A stretch of 64,000 bases of DNA. Origin: Anaerovibrio lipolyticus DSM 3074. Its GTDB lineage: Bacteria; Bacillota; Negativicutes; Selenomonadales; Selenomonadaceae. The notes under the pieces were generated by a model. That model made no database searches and was not told where the DNA came from. It saw only the letters and a list, made by a program, of their open reading frames with translations. Position numbers and translations under genes: made by a program. Positions 26,202-34,787 of this stretch are shown in pieces. The stretch spans positions 1 through 64,000 of the forward strand of contig NZ_FQYW01000008.1 of assembly GCF_900141865.1 (NCBI RefSeq), written 5' to 3'. Numbering within the stretch: position 1 is the stretch's first letter; each line of letters starts with the position of its first letter.

Positions 26202-26684
26202 TCAATAAAACATCCAAGCGCCAGTACTTTGGATATTGCTCATCATAACCTCTGTCAGTGCAGTTTGAAGCTGCTTGCTCAGCTCCTGGGAGAGCTTCGG
26301 ATCCACGTTGTAGCTGTAAAGTGGGTTGTTGAGCAGATTCAGCTTCAGTACGCCGGTGGTTATGGCGCCTATGGCTTCCTGGGTGTAGGCCCGCTGATGG
26401 CGCTGGGTGTAGTTCCTCAGATGCTTCATTGCATCGGCCTGATCTGACCAGAAAGCGTCCTGCAAAGAGAGCTTATATTGGGCTATATCTATTTTATCCA
26501 TAATGTCCTGAAATTCCTGCTGCTCTTTTTGAATTTTGCTCCAAATATTTGCAAAAGATTTGGATTCATCGGTTTCTTCCGTAGAGGTACGTTTTGAGCT
26601 TTTGGTGATGCTGCCCATTTTGCTGTTGGCCAGAAGACCATGCAGCTGCATCATTATATCCATATTATTATTAATAAAAGCCAT
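26202..26684 (-). CDS. Unknown 160-aa helical protein beside the hybrid kinase
   Basis: I do not recognise this protein. It is soluble, starts with a short hydrophobic helix (NNNMDIMMQLHGLLANSK), has a charged low-complexity linker (SSKRTSTEETDESK) and then a long predicted helical region (FQDIMDKIDIAQYKLSLQ). There is no cysteine or obvious catalytic motif. GGAAGG-type ribosome binding (AAGAAAGGATGG) precedes ATG 26684. It is transcribed ahead of the hybrid histidine kinase and could be its input or output partner, which is inference from position only. Confidence 0.6.
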   Translation of the reverse strand: MAFINNNMDIMMQLHGLLANSKMGSITKSSKRTSTEETDESKSFANIWSKIQKEQQEFQDIMDKIDIAQYKLSLQDAFWSDQADAMKHLRNYTQRHQRAYTQEAIGAITTGVLKLNLLNNPLYSYNVDPKLSQELSKQLQTALTEVMMSNIQSTGAWMFY

Positions 26685-26874
26685 AGTGCACCATCCTTTC
26701 TTACCTTATGTAATATTATCGATAATAATTTCAGTTGACTTAATGACTGTATATTATTACATTTAAAAGCCATTACAGTGAATTTTGTGGTATAATTAAC
26801 AGAATATATTAATTATCATTTCCCAATGAGGATGAGTGTGTATAGGGGAGATTAATGTCAACGAGGAGTGTACT

Positions 26875-28293
26875 ATGGTAATGATACCAGATAAATTATT
26901 TGATCTGGCTTTTGAGTTTAAGTCTGCAAAGCCGTGGAAGATGCTTCATCCGGCTCAGTTCTTTGCTGTTATTTTATCCGACGGCAAACCACGTTTTTGT
27001 CAGGTCTTTGGTGGGTCTTCCGGAAAGCCCGCATTATGGATTCATAACAGTGAACAGAGTGTACAGGCGTATTTGCGGATGGTACATTCAAAGCAGGTAA
27101 ATTTTTATAGCAAGGTAGATTATCTGGTGGAGCAGGAGGCTTATATCCTTACCTTTGAAAATAAGGCCGCTATGGCACCATCTGAGCTTGAGACCATGCA
27201 GAAATATCTGAAAATGAGGGAGCTGAAGCCAAGCGGCAGTGGCTTTTATCCTGTGTTCCGCGTCACCACGTCCCGTCATAGGACCTGGATGTATCGAGAC
27301 AAGGCGGAAGCTGATAATACCTTGGCTTGTCTGCAGATTATTATGAAGCTCTTGGAGCACATAAAGTCCGGAGAGGAAATAGATAAGTATGTGCTGGATT
27401 TGCGGCTGCATACCCATGATAAGCATTTATCCATTCCTGCTGTATCCTTCAATGGGCAGGAGCTTTCCCGCGAAGTGGTGGACTTTACTGTTGGTAACAA
27501 GCCTAAATACTACCAGCCAAGGTGGAATGATTTGCAGGTGGCCCGCATGAAGAAGGCAAAGAAAACTGGTGCTATTTGGGTGGCGGATCAGGGGCCGTTA
27601 CCAGAGGCGCTAATTAACGAGGATGCTCAGATGAATGAGTATGGTGAGGCCATAAAGGCTCCGTATTTTCCAGAGATGATGGCGGTATTTGACGAGGCCA
27701 GCGGAGAGCTGCTTTTCATGGAAACCAGTACATCTGATAGGGATATTTATGGGAATATTGCCAAGTGCCTGATGAACACCATTATTGATATGGGCTGTCC
27801 TATGACCGTCAGAGTTCGTAACGATGCCACAGAGGCTATGTTTAAGGGCCTTTGCAGCAAGCTGCACATAAAGCTGGACCGTCGGGAGTCAATTCCGGAG
27901 CTGGATGATTTCCGTTGTGATATTCATGCCCAGTGGATGGAGGGCCAGGGGTTTACAGAGGAAGAGATAAATCAGGAGCTGGGCAAGGTCTTTGATGATC
28001 CCGATTCTGTGCCTTCAAAGCGTAAAAAAGAGAATAATCGGGCAGAAATGCTGGCTTCCATTGCAGATAGCTTGGTGGAGGACCAGAGTGCTGCAGAGGA
28101 ATTTATAAAATATGCGAGCAGCAGGGGCATTATGGACAAGGTGCCGGATATAGTTTTTGATAATCTAGCGGATGCGGTGCTGCTTTTTGATATTGAGCCA
28201 GAGCTGGAAAAGCTGGTAAAGGCAGAATTCAGGCGCCGCTATTATGAGGACGATTTTGATGATGACTTCGACGATGGTGAAGACGAATATTAA
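26875..28293 (+). CDS. DUF7309/DUF6930-like uncharacterised protein with acidic tail
   Basis: A 472-aa soluble protein. The layout fits uncharacterised plasmid-and-chromosome proteins with a DUF7309-like N-terminal part (about 1-180, FEFKSAKPWKMLHPAQFFAV) and a DUF6930-like part (about 200-370, with TVRVRNDATEAMFKGLCSKL). The C-terminus is an acidic run (YEDDFDDDFDDGEDEY). No enzymatic motif is obvious. ATG 26875 has ACGAGGAG upstream; an earlier frame start at 26836 lacks a site. The last 35 bases overlap the start of the next gene. Confidence 0.6.
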   Translation: MVMIPDKLFDLAFEFKSAKPWKMLHPAQFFAVILSDGKPRFCQVFGGSSGKPALWIHNSEQSVQAYLRMVHSKQVNFYSKVDYLVEQEAYILTFENKAAMAPSELETMQKYLKMRELKPSGSGFYPVFRVTTSRHRTWMYRDKAEADNTLACLQIIMKLLEHIKSGEEIDKYVLDLRLHTHDKHLSIPAVSFNGQELSREVVDFTVGNKPKYYQPRWNDLQVARMKKAKKTGAIWVADQGPLPEALINEDAQMNEYGEAIKAPYFPEMMAVFDEASGELLFMETSTSDRDIYGNIAKCLMNTIIDMGCPMTVRVRNDATEAMFKGLCSKLHIKLDRRESIPELDDFRCDIHAQWMEGQGFTEEEINQELGKVFDDPDSVPSKRKKENNRAEMLASIADSLVEDQSAAEEFIKYASSRGIMDKVPDIVFDNLADAVLLFDIEPELEKLVKAEFRRRYYEDDFDDDFDDGEDEY

Positions 28294-29473
28294 TAGAAAA
28301 CATAGGTTTTTTTCAGGCATTTGTCTGTTGACTGTGCTTTTTTTGGTACTAGCCCTTACCGGGTGCAAAGCCAATCAGCCCAGAGATTTTAAGACAATAG
28401 CTGCTGACGGCAGTATGACCCCGCCCCAGAAAGTGGAGGAAATACTGTCTGGCATGAGTCTGGAGGAAAAGGTGGGACAGATGATACTTGCCGGAGTGAC
28501 CGGCAAGGAGCTGGATCCCACAGCCCAGGGGCTTTTTGACAGGTATCACTTTGGTGGCGTGGTGGAATTTGATTTCAATATGGAAACGATTCCCCAGGTG
28601 CAGTCTCTCAATGAGCAGCTTCAGAAGGTAGGCGGTGAGAAGCTACCCCTTTTTATTGCTATAGACGAGGAAGGGGGGCAGGTGGCCCGAATGCGACATG
28701 CCTTGACGCCACCACCATCACAGTTGTCAATTGCTCAGTCCGGGAAGCCTGAACTGGCCAAGGAATGGGCTATGAAGATTTCGCCTAAGCTAAAGGAGCT
28801 GGGCTTTAATACTAATTTTGCTCCTGTGGCGGATTTGGGTTCCTTTAAGGACCGCCATTACAGCAATAATCCCAAAATAGCTGCTGATTTTGTTGAGCAG
28901 GCGGCTATTGGATATGAGGAAAGTGGTATGCTGTATTCATTGAAGCATTTTCCGGGTATTGGCCGTGGAAAGACTGATACCCACAAGGATACTGTGGTGG
29001 TGGATGCTACACTGGAGCAGCTGAACGACGCGGATGTTGCCCCATTTGTAAGGGTGATAAACAGAAATACCAACGATAAGCAGATGATTATGGTTTCCCA
29101 CGTGGTATATTCGAAGGTCAGTGGTCAGATTCCTGCCAGCTTGTCGCCTGAAATTATGACAAAGCTGTTAAGGGAGAGGCTGGGCTATAAAGGAATTATT
29201 ATTACGGATGACATGGGAATGGGAGCAGTTTCCAGACACTACAAGCCGGGGGATGCGGCAGTGGCCTCTGTAATGGCCGGTGCGGACGTGGTGATGTCCT
29301 GTCATATATATGAAAATCAGAAGGAGACGGCTGAAGCCTTGCTGTCTGCAGTCAGAAGCGGTAAAATATCAGAGGAGCGGATAAATGAGTCCCTCAGACG
29401 GATTATCCGTGCCAAGCTGAATTTGGCGGCTCCTAGAATGGGACTAATTATCAAGAGAAGTCTTGATGAATAA
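28259..29473 (+). CDS. Family 3 glycoside hydrolase lipoprotein (NagZ-like)
   Basis: GH3 beta-N-acetylhexosaminidase-like enzyme anchored as a lipoprotein: the signal FFSGICLLTVLFLVLALTGC ends in a lipobox (ALTGC). Catalytic-domain motifs are AIDEEGGQVARM, SLKHFPGIGRGKTDTH and the nucleophile region ITDDMGMGAV. NagZ enzymes trim GlcNAc from anhydro-muropeptides during cell-wall recycling; outside the cytoplasm this form would act on wall fragments. The start is ambiguous: ATGs lie at 28244, 28259 and 28262; GAGGA eight bases before 28259 favours it. The gene overlaps the preceding one, so translation may be coupled. Confidence 0.85.
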   Translation: MMTSTMVKTNINRKHRFFSGICLLTVLFLVLALTGCKANQPRDFKTIAADGSMTPPQKVEEILSGMSLEEKVGQMILAGVTGKELDPTAQGLFDRYHFGGVVEFDFNMETIPQVQSLNEQLQKVGGEKLPLFIAIDEEGGQVARMRHALTPPPSQLSIAQSGKPELAKEWAMKISPKLKELGFNTNFAPVADLGSFKDRHYSNNPKIAADFVEQAAIGYEESGMLYSLKHFPGIGRGKTDTHKDTVVVDATLEQLNDADVAPFVRVINRNTNDKQMIMVSHVVYSKVSGQIPASLSPEIMTKLLRERLGYKGIIITDDMGMGAVSRHYKPGDAAVASVMAGADVVMSCHIYENQKETAEALLSAVRSGKISEERINESLRRIIRAKLNLAAPRMGLIIKRSLDE

Positions 29474-29516
29474 AGTGTATAATTAAAGAGTTATTTTGTA
29501 GTATGGAGATGATAAT

Positions 29517-30167
29517 ATGTCGAAATTTTGCCCAAATTGTGGAGAGAAAGTGGAGGATACAGCAGTGTTCTGTCCTGAATGTGGACAGAATTTAAATACT
29601 CAGAGCCAGCCTGCAGCTCAGCCACAGCCAGTGGTACAGCCACAGCAGCCTATGCAGCAGAATCCATACCAGCCTGCCCAGCCACAGCAGCCAATGAACG
29701 GCTACAATCAGGGACAGCCTAACGGCTACAATCCTTATGGACAGCAGGGTGGATATCAGCAGCCTCAGTATGGCGGCTATAATGCGGGTCCAAAGCCAGA
29801 TAACATCATTCAGGCCTTTAAGTGGACCACCTATACTGGTCGTTTGAATCGACAGAGATATTTCCTTCGTGGTCTTGCCTTTGGACTTGCCGCCTTTGTT
29901 TTGGCAATGATAGGTGCTATGATAGCACTTGCTATGGATTTTACCGAGGATGCTGCAGAAGGGTTTGGTTATATTGTTTGCCTGCCGGTATTTGTTCTTT
30001 CTTATATGAATACCATGAAGCGTTGTCATGACCTGGATAAAACTGGTTGGTTGGCAATTTCTACTTTTATTCCGGTTGTAAACCTATTAGTAGGTATCTA
30101 TCTGCTGTTCTTTAAGGGTACTGAGGGACCTAACCAGTATGGTGACGATCCGCTTATGTTCCCTTGA
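29517..30167 (+). CDS. Zinc-ribbon plus DUF805 membrane protein
   Basis: This 216-aa protein has an N-terminal double-CxxC zinc ribbon (FCPNCGEKVEDTAVFCPECG), then a Q/P/N/Y-rich linker of about 65 residues. A DUF805 domain follows (NIIQAFKWTTYTGRLNRQRY..., TMKRCHDLDKTGWLA) with about four membrane segments. DUF805 proteins are small inner-membrane proteins of unknown function. The next gene has the same zinc ribbon on a TM2 domain, so the two probably arose by ribbon shuffling and may act together. A typical ribosome-binding site (ATGGAGATGA) precedes the start. Confidence 0.85.
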   Translation: MSKFCPNCGEKVEDTAVFCPECGQNLNTQSQPAAQPQPVVQPQQPMQQNPYQPAQPQQPMNGYNQGQPNGYNPYGQQGGYQQPQYGGYNAGPKPDNIIQAFKWTTYTGRLNRQRYFLRGLAFGLAAFVLAMIGAMIALAMDFTEDAAEGFGYIVCLPVFVLSYMNTMKRCHDLDKTGWLAISTFIPVVNLLVGIYLLFFKGTEGPNQYGDDPLMFP

Positions 30168-30214
30168 TGATATAATTTGGAAATAATTGGTTATTTATGC
30201 TATGGAGGTAAAAT

Positions 30215-30610
30215 ATGTCAAGAATTTGTAAAAACTGTGGGCAGACCGTGGATGATAACAGCGCTTTTTGCCCAAATTGTGGCGCTAGTGTTCAGGACAC
30301 TGTTCCATCTACGAATGTAAACAGCAACGATGGTTATCAGCAAAATAATCCTTATCAGCAGCCTATGGGCGAGGCTGGTACAGCCTGGGGCTTAGGGGAT
30401 GACAAAAAGCTGGTCAGCAAGGTTGCCTATGGCGTTTTGGCAATTCTGTTGGGCGGTATTGGAATTCATAAGTTTTATGCAGGTAAAACTTTGTGGGGAA
30501 TAATTTATATTCTGCTTTGCTGGACTGGGATTCCTTCCATTCTGGCATTGGTAGAGGGCATTATTGGCCTTACCACCAAGGATGACGGCCAGGGCAACAT
30601 TTATGCCTAA
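30215..30610 (+). CDS. Zinc-ribbon plus TM2-domain membrane protein
   Basis: A 131-aa protein with the same N-terminal ribbon as its neighbour (ICKNCGQTVDDNSAFCPNCG) and a short Q/N linker. A TM2 domain follows, with two membrane helices flanking the conserved GGIGIHKFYAGKTLWGI motif. TM2 proteins are widespread with poorly known roles. It starts 47 bases after the DUF805 gene and ends at a terminator, so the two form an operon. Confidence 0.85.
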   Translation: MSRICKNCGQTVDDNSAFCPNCGASVQDTVPSTNVNSNDGYQQNNPYQQPMGEAGTAWGLGDDKKLVSKVAYGVLAILLGGIGIHKFYAGKTLWGIIYILLCWTGIPSILALVEGIIGLTTKDDGQGNIYA

Positions 30611-30628
30611 TATATTCTGTTAAAATGT

Positions 30629-30674
30629 AAAGCTCCATCAAGTCATGGAAAGTGATTTGATGGAGCTTTTATTT
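30629..30674 (+). terminator. Rho-independent terminator
   Basis: AAAGCTCCATCAA (30629-30641) is perfectly complementary to TTGATGGAGCTTT (30657-30669), followed by TATTTTG. It ends the zinc-ribbon operon. Confidence 0.85.
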
Positions 30675-30688
30675 TGCGTATTAAATAA

Positions 30689-30717
30689 TTGTGTTTTACC
30701 CGTGTTTCCTATATAAT
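30689..30717 (+). promoter_or_regulatory. Sigma-70 promoter of prfC
   Basis: TTGTGT (30689-30694) and TATAAT (30712-30717) are separated by 17 bp, about 50 bases before the prfC start. Confidence 0.65.
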
Positions 30718-30769
30718 ATACGGGTATATTTTTAATGACGAGATTTTTAAGACAGTGGAGGAATAGACT

Positions 30770-32383
30770 TTGTCACAGTTGACTGATGAAATAAAGAGAC
30801 GGCGGACCTTCGCCATAATTTCCCATCCGGATGCAGGTAAAACTACCCTTACAGAGAAGCTGCTTTTATATGGAGGTGCCATTCATCTGGCAGGCTCCGT
30901 AAAGTCCAGAAAGACTGCCCATCATGCAGTATCTGACTGGATGGAAATCGAGAAGCAGCGTGGTATTTCCGTTACTTCATCCGTATTGCAGTTTAATTAT
31001 GGCGATTATTGTATCAATATCCTTGATACCCCAGGCCATCAGGACTTTTCTGAGGATACATATCGTACCCTTATGGCCGTGGACAGTGCCGTAATGATTA
31101 TCGACGTGGCAAAGGGCGTAGAGGCACAGACCAAGAAGCTCTTTAAGGTCTGCAAGCAGCGTGGTATTCCAATTTTTACCTTTGTAAACAAGCTGGACCG
31201 TTTCGGCAAGGCTCCTATTGATTTGATGGATGAGCTGGAGAATGTGCTGGGTATACGTTCCTATCCTATGAACTGGCCAATCGGCACTGATGGCAAGTAT
31301 TTCGGCGTTTATGACCGTCAGAAGAAGCAGATTGAGCTTTTCGAGGACGATACTACCCATGGCCAGAATACCCGTGCATCTGTTACCGGTTCACTGGATG
31401 ATCCTGAGTTTGCCAAGATGCTGGGGGCAGAAGCTCATCAGACTCTCATGGATGATATTGAGCTTTTGGATATGGCTGGTGAGGATTTCGATTTGGAGAA
31501 GGTGGCCCGTGGTGAGCTGACTCCTATGTTCTTCGGTTCTGCCATGACCAACTTTGGCGTGCAGAATTTCCTTGAGGAGTATTTAAAGCTGGCTCCTGAA
31601 CCACAGGCAAGACAGTCCTCTGATGGCCTCATTTCCCCTGAGGATGATAAGTTCTCTGCCTTTGTGTTCAAGATTCAGGCCAATATGAATCCTGCCCACC
31701 GTGACCGTTTGGCCTTTATCCGCATTTGCTCCGGCAAATTTGAGCGCGGTATGAGCGTTTATCACAAGCGCAGTGGCAAGGCCATTAAATTGGCTCAGCC
31801 ACAGCAGTTCATGGCCCAGGACCGTCAGATTGTGGAGGAGGCATATCCTGGGGATATTGTGGGCCTCTTTGACCCGGGCATTTTCGGTATCGGCGATACC
31901 CTCTGCGACAACTCCAGGAAGTTTGAGTATGAAGCATTCCCAGTGTTCCCACCGGAGAAGTTTGCTCGTGTAAGCGCCAAGGATACCATGAAGCGCAAGC
32001 AGTTTGTAAAGGGTATTGAACAGCTGACTCAGGAGGGGGCTATTCAGCTCTTCAGACAGGCCGGAGCTGGTATGGACTCCTTTATTGTAGGTACTGTAGG
32101 TACTCTGCAGTTCGAGGTATTGGAATATCGTCTGAAGAACGAGTACGGCGTTGATATTGAAATGAATATGCAGCCTTATGAGGTGGCCCGCTGGATGACC
32201 TATGAGGACGACCGGGAGGTTACTCCTGCCAGCCTTCGCGGAGCAGATCGTGGCATGTTCGTATATGACCGCCGTGAAAATCCGGTGCTTCTGGTAAGCA
32301 ATGAGTGGGCTCTGGGCTGGATTACCGATAACAACCCTGATTTGGAGCTTCATACTGTGCCTGTTGACAGAAAAGAAGTTTAA
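30770..32383 (+). CDS. prfC: Peptide chain release factor 3
   Basis: RF3 is a GTPase that removes RF1 and RF2 from the ribosome after peptide release. The 537-aa protein has G1 SHPDAGKTT, the switch region with EKQRGISVTSSV, G3 DTPGHQDFSED and G4 FVNKLDR, then the RF3 domains 2 and 3 (FVKGIEQLTQEGAIQLF; VGTLQFEVLEYRLKNEYGV). Length is typical. The start appears to be TTG at 30770, because TGGAGGA precedes it at proper distance and the following residues (SQLTDEIKRRRTFAIISHPD) fit the family. The NYN-domain gene starts 17 bases after the stop. Confidence 0.95.
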   Translation: MSQLTDEIKRRRTFAIISHPDAGKTTLTEKLLLYGGAIHLAGSVKSRKTAHHAVSDWMEIEKQRGISVTSSVLQFNYGDYCINILDTPGHQDFSEDTYRTLMAVDSAVMIIDVAKGVEAQTKKLFKVCKQRGIPIFTFVNKLDRFGKAPIDLMDELENVLGIRSYPMNWPIGTDGKYFGVYDRQKKQIELFEDDTTHGQNTRASVTGSLDDPEFAKMLGAEAHQTLMDDIELLDMAGEDFDLEKVARGELTPMFFGSAMTNFGVQNFLEEYLKLAPEPQARQSSDGLISPEDDKFSAFVFKIQANMNPAHRDRLAFIRICSGKFERGMSVYHKRSGKAIKLAQPQQFMAQDRQIVEEAYPGDIVGLFDPGIFGIGDTLCDNSRKFEYEAFPVFPPEKFARVSAKDTMKRKQFVKGIEQLTQEGAIQLFRQAGAGMDSFIVGTVGTLQFEVLEYRLKNEYGVDIEMNMQPYEVARWMTYEDDREVTPASLRGADRGMFVYDRRENPVLLVSNEWALGWITDNNPDLELHTVPVDRKEV

Positions 32384-32400
32384 TATAGGTAGGTAAGAAC

Positions 32401-33729
32401 GTGGCAAATTTTTACATTGATTATGAAAATGTTCATAATGAAGGACTGAAGGGTGTGGAAAGACTCACCCCTGATGACACCATTTATCTGTTTTACAGTG
32501 ACAAAGCAGATACCCTTAAAATTGATGTGGTGCAAAAATTGCTGGCTACCCAGGGCAATATCCGTTTTATGAAAATAGAAAACGGTGTGGAAAATGCCTT
32601 GGATTTCCAGCTTATTACAGCCCTTATGTGCGATTATTCCGCAGATAACAATTATTACATTATTTCCAGGGATAAGGGCTATGATGCGGCCATTAATATG
32701 GCGCAGCAGCGTGACCGTAAGGAAATTTTCCGCTGCAAGGACATTAACTGGGCTTTGAAGCACATGAATAACGAGGCTATTGATGAAAGTGATCCTGAGG
32801 TAATTACAGAAATCACTGATGAGATTGAAATTATCCAGACCGTGGAGGAGCTCCTTTCGGACAATGATTACGGCGAGAATGTAAATGGGGCGGATAATAA
32901 TTCCCAAGAGGTGGAAGCAGCGGATAATAAATTGAAACCTGCTGAAACTACTGATGAGATTAAGCCTGAAATTTCTGCGGAGGAAAAGGATAAGCGCTCC
33001 TATCAGTCTATTTGTACAAAGATTTTAAATACTATCAAGATTAACCATAAGGTTCCCCTTAACTATCATCAGGCAGAGCAGGTTTATAAGGCCTTGAAGC
33101 AGACCTCTACGAAGATGGAGTTTTATCGCAGACTGAATAGTATCATGGGACGCAAGGAGGGCAGTGAGCTTTATCAGAAGATAAAGGCCATTTATAAAAC
33201 TCTCCGTGGCATATACAAGGCCTCTGTGGCTGCAGCGGAAATGGCAGCGGCAACTCCCGAGGCCATGGCGGCAGCCATTGAGAAGGAGCCTGCTGTCCGT
33301 GAGATAAATCTGGAGGGCATTGATTCCCAGCAGACCATGATGGAAATCGTCATGGAGGCCCTGTCTGAGGAAGCCTTGGCTGGTGAGGATGTGGAGGCAG
33401 AGGCGGCTGCTATCGTGTCGGCTGTGATGCTGGCATCCAAGGGACAGCAGAGCCAAACAGAAGAACAGGGGATTGAAGGGGCAGATAAATTGGCTGAGCC
33501 TTCAGCCAGACCAAAACGGACATATCGTCGCCCGCGGGCAACCAGAAATTCTGCGCAAAAGCGGGAAGTAAAGCCTGCCGGTGAGCAGACTGAGGCACAT
33601 ACAAAAAACGAGGAGAAAACAGTACGTCCACGCCGCACTTATCAGCGCCGTGGTACCCGTCGTACAGGTACTATTACCCGCAGAAAATCTGCTCAGGGTA
33701 CTGAAAAAGCCTCTTCATCCAAAGAATGA
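32401..33729 (+). CDS. NYN/PIN-like domain protein with basic C-terminal repeats
   Basis: The first 130 residues look like a NYN/PIN-type ribonuclease domain: FYIDYENVHNEG (catalytic Asp region), IYLFYSDKAD, ALDFQLITALM and YYIISRDKGYDAA (acidic residues). A middle region with an acidic linker and helix-rich segment (TKMEFYRRLNSIM...) follows. The last 70 residues are Arg/Lys-rich with repeats RPKRTYRRPRATR and RPRRTYQRRGTRR, likely binding RNA. Total 442 aa. GTG start 32401 fits the spacing from prfC. Coupling with RF3 suggests a role near translation or RNA turnover (inference). Confidence 0.75.
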   Translation: MANFYIDYENVHNEGLKGVERLTPDDTIYLFYSDKADTLKIDVVQKLLATQGNIRFMKIENGVENALDFQLITALMCDYSADNNYYIISRDKGYDAAINMAQQRDRKEIFRCKDINWALKHMNNEAIDESDPEVITEITDEIEIIQTVEELLSDNDYGENVNGADNNSQEVEAADNKLKPAETTDEIKPEISAEEKDKRSYQSICTKILNTIKINHKVPLNYHQAEQVYKALKQTSTKMEFYRRLNSIMGRKEGSELYQKIKAIYKTLRGIYKASVAAAEMAAATPEAMAAAIEKEPAVREINLEGIDSQQTMMEIVMEALSEEALAGEDVEAEAAAIVSAVMLASKGQQSQTEEQGIEGADKLAEPSARPKRTYRRPRATRNSAQKREVKPAGEQTEAHTKNEEKTVRPRRTYQRRGTRRTGTITRRKSAQGTEKASSSKE

Positions 33730-33779
33730 TATCATTTGCAGACAATATTGCAAAAATATCAAAAAAACAGAAAATGTGG

Positions 33780-33812
33780 CCCGATGGAGGGAAATCTGTC
33801 GGGTTTTCTTTT
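33780..33812 (+). terminator. Rho-independent terminator
   Basis: CCCGA pairs with TCGGG around a 14-base loop, followed by TTTTCTTTTTCTTT. It ends the prfC-NYN transcript. Confidence 0.75.
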
Positions 33813-33896
33813 TCTTTAATAAAAATGCAGGAATAATAGGTCTTTATAGAGAATTCAAAATTGTATTTATTTTTTGCAAGATTGGGGGACCTAAAT

Positions 33897-34766
33897 ATGG
33901 AAATTAAGAAAATTAGCTTTATTGGTACCGGGGTAATGGGCAGCTCTATGGCCCGTCATCTGAAAAATGCCGGTTTTGATGTTTCAGTGTATAACAGAAC
34001 CAAGGCAAAGGCCCAGCCTCTTATTGATGAAGGCATGAAATGGTGTGATACACCGGCAGAGGCCGCAAAAGATGCTGATGTGGTTATTTCCATAGTTGGA
34101 TACCCAAAGGATGTGGAAGAAGTATTCCTTGGGGATAAGGGTATTCTTTCCACAAAGGAGGGAGGCATTGTCATTGATATGACTACCTCCAGTCCTGCAC
34201 TGGCCAAGAAAATATATGAAGCCGCCAAGGCCAAGGGGGTCAGCTCCCTTGATGCACCTGTATCAGGCGGTGATTTGGGGGCTAAGAATGGTACCCTTGC
34301 CATTATGGTTGGTGGCGATGAGGATGCATTTAATGCTGCCAAGCCTGTATTTGAGGCTATGGGAAAGACCATTAATTTCTTTGGCCCTGCTGGCTCCGGT
34401 CAATATACCAAAATGGCCAATCAGATAGCTATTGCTTCTGGTATGCTGGGAGTGGCTGAGGCACTTTTCTATGCAAAGAAAATGGGCTTGGATCCACAGA
34501 AAGTACTGGAAACCATTGAAACTGGGGCCGCTGGTTCCTGGTCCTTGTCCAATCTTGGCCGCCGTATGCTTAAGGAGGATTACGCTCCGGGATTTTATAT
34601 CAAGCATTTTCTTAAAGATATGCGTATTGCCATTGAGTCGGCTGAGGAGGCTGGACTTGAGCTGCCGGGACTTTTGAAGACCAAGGAGCTTTATGATATT
34701 CTTTCCCAAAAGGGGATGGATGATAACGGCACTCAGGCGATTATCAAATGGTACCTTAATCAATAA
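33897..34766 (+). CDS. 3-hydroxyisobutyrate dehydrogenase-type reductase
   Basis: A 289-aa beta-hydroxyacid dehydrogenase (HIBADH/GarR group). The Rossmann motif is FIGTGVMGSSMARHL, the substrate site SLDAPVSGGDLGAKNGTLAI and the catalytic Lys is in GSGQYTKMANQIA. The family interconverts hydroxy acids and semialdehydes (for example tartronate semialdehyde reductase) with NAD(P)H. ATG 33897 was chosen from the downstream position of TTGGGGGA. It is followed directly by the EAL gene, although the two functions do not obviously connect. Confidence 0.88.
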   Translation: MEIKKISFIGTGVMGSSMARHLKNAGFDVSVYNRTKAKAQPLIDEGMKWCDTPAEAAKDADVVISIVGYPKDVEEVFLGDKGILSTKEGGIVIDMTTSSPALAKKIYEAAKAKGVSSLDAPVSGGDLGAKNGTLAIMVGGDEDAFNAAKPVFEAMGKTINFFGPAGSGQYTKMANQIAIASGMLGVAEALFYAKKMGLDPQKVLETIETGAAGSWSLSNLGRRMLKEDYAPGFYIKHFLKDMRIAIESAEEAGLELPGLLKTKELYDILSQKGMDDNGTQAIIKWYLNQ

Positions 34767-34787
34767 TTGGGAGGGAACCTGAACACA

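Noticed and set aside
31583-32407. A 274-aa minus-strand frame
   Set aside because: It is the antisense shadow of prfC, which has full GTPase and RF3 motifs.
33025-33638. Overlapping minus-strand frames opposite the NYN gene
   Set aside because: They arise from the biased codon use of the Ala/Glu-rich region and have no ribosome-binding sites.
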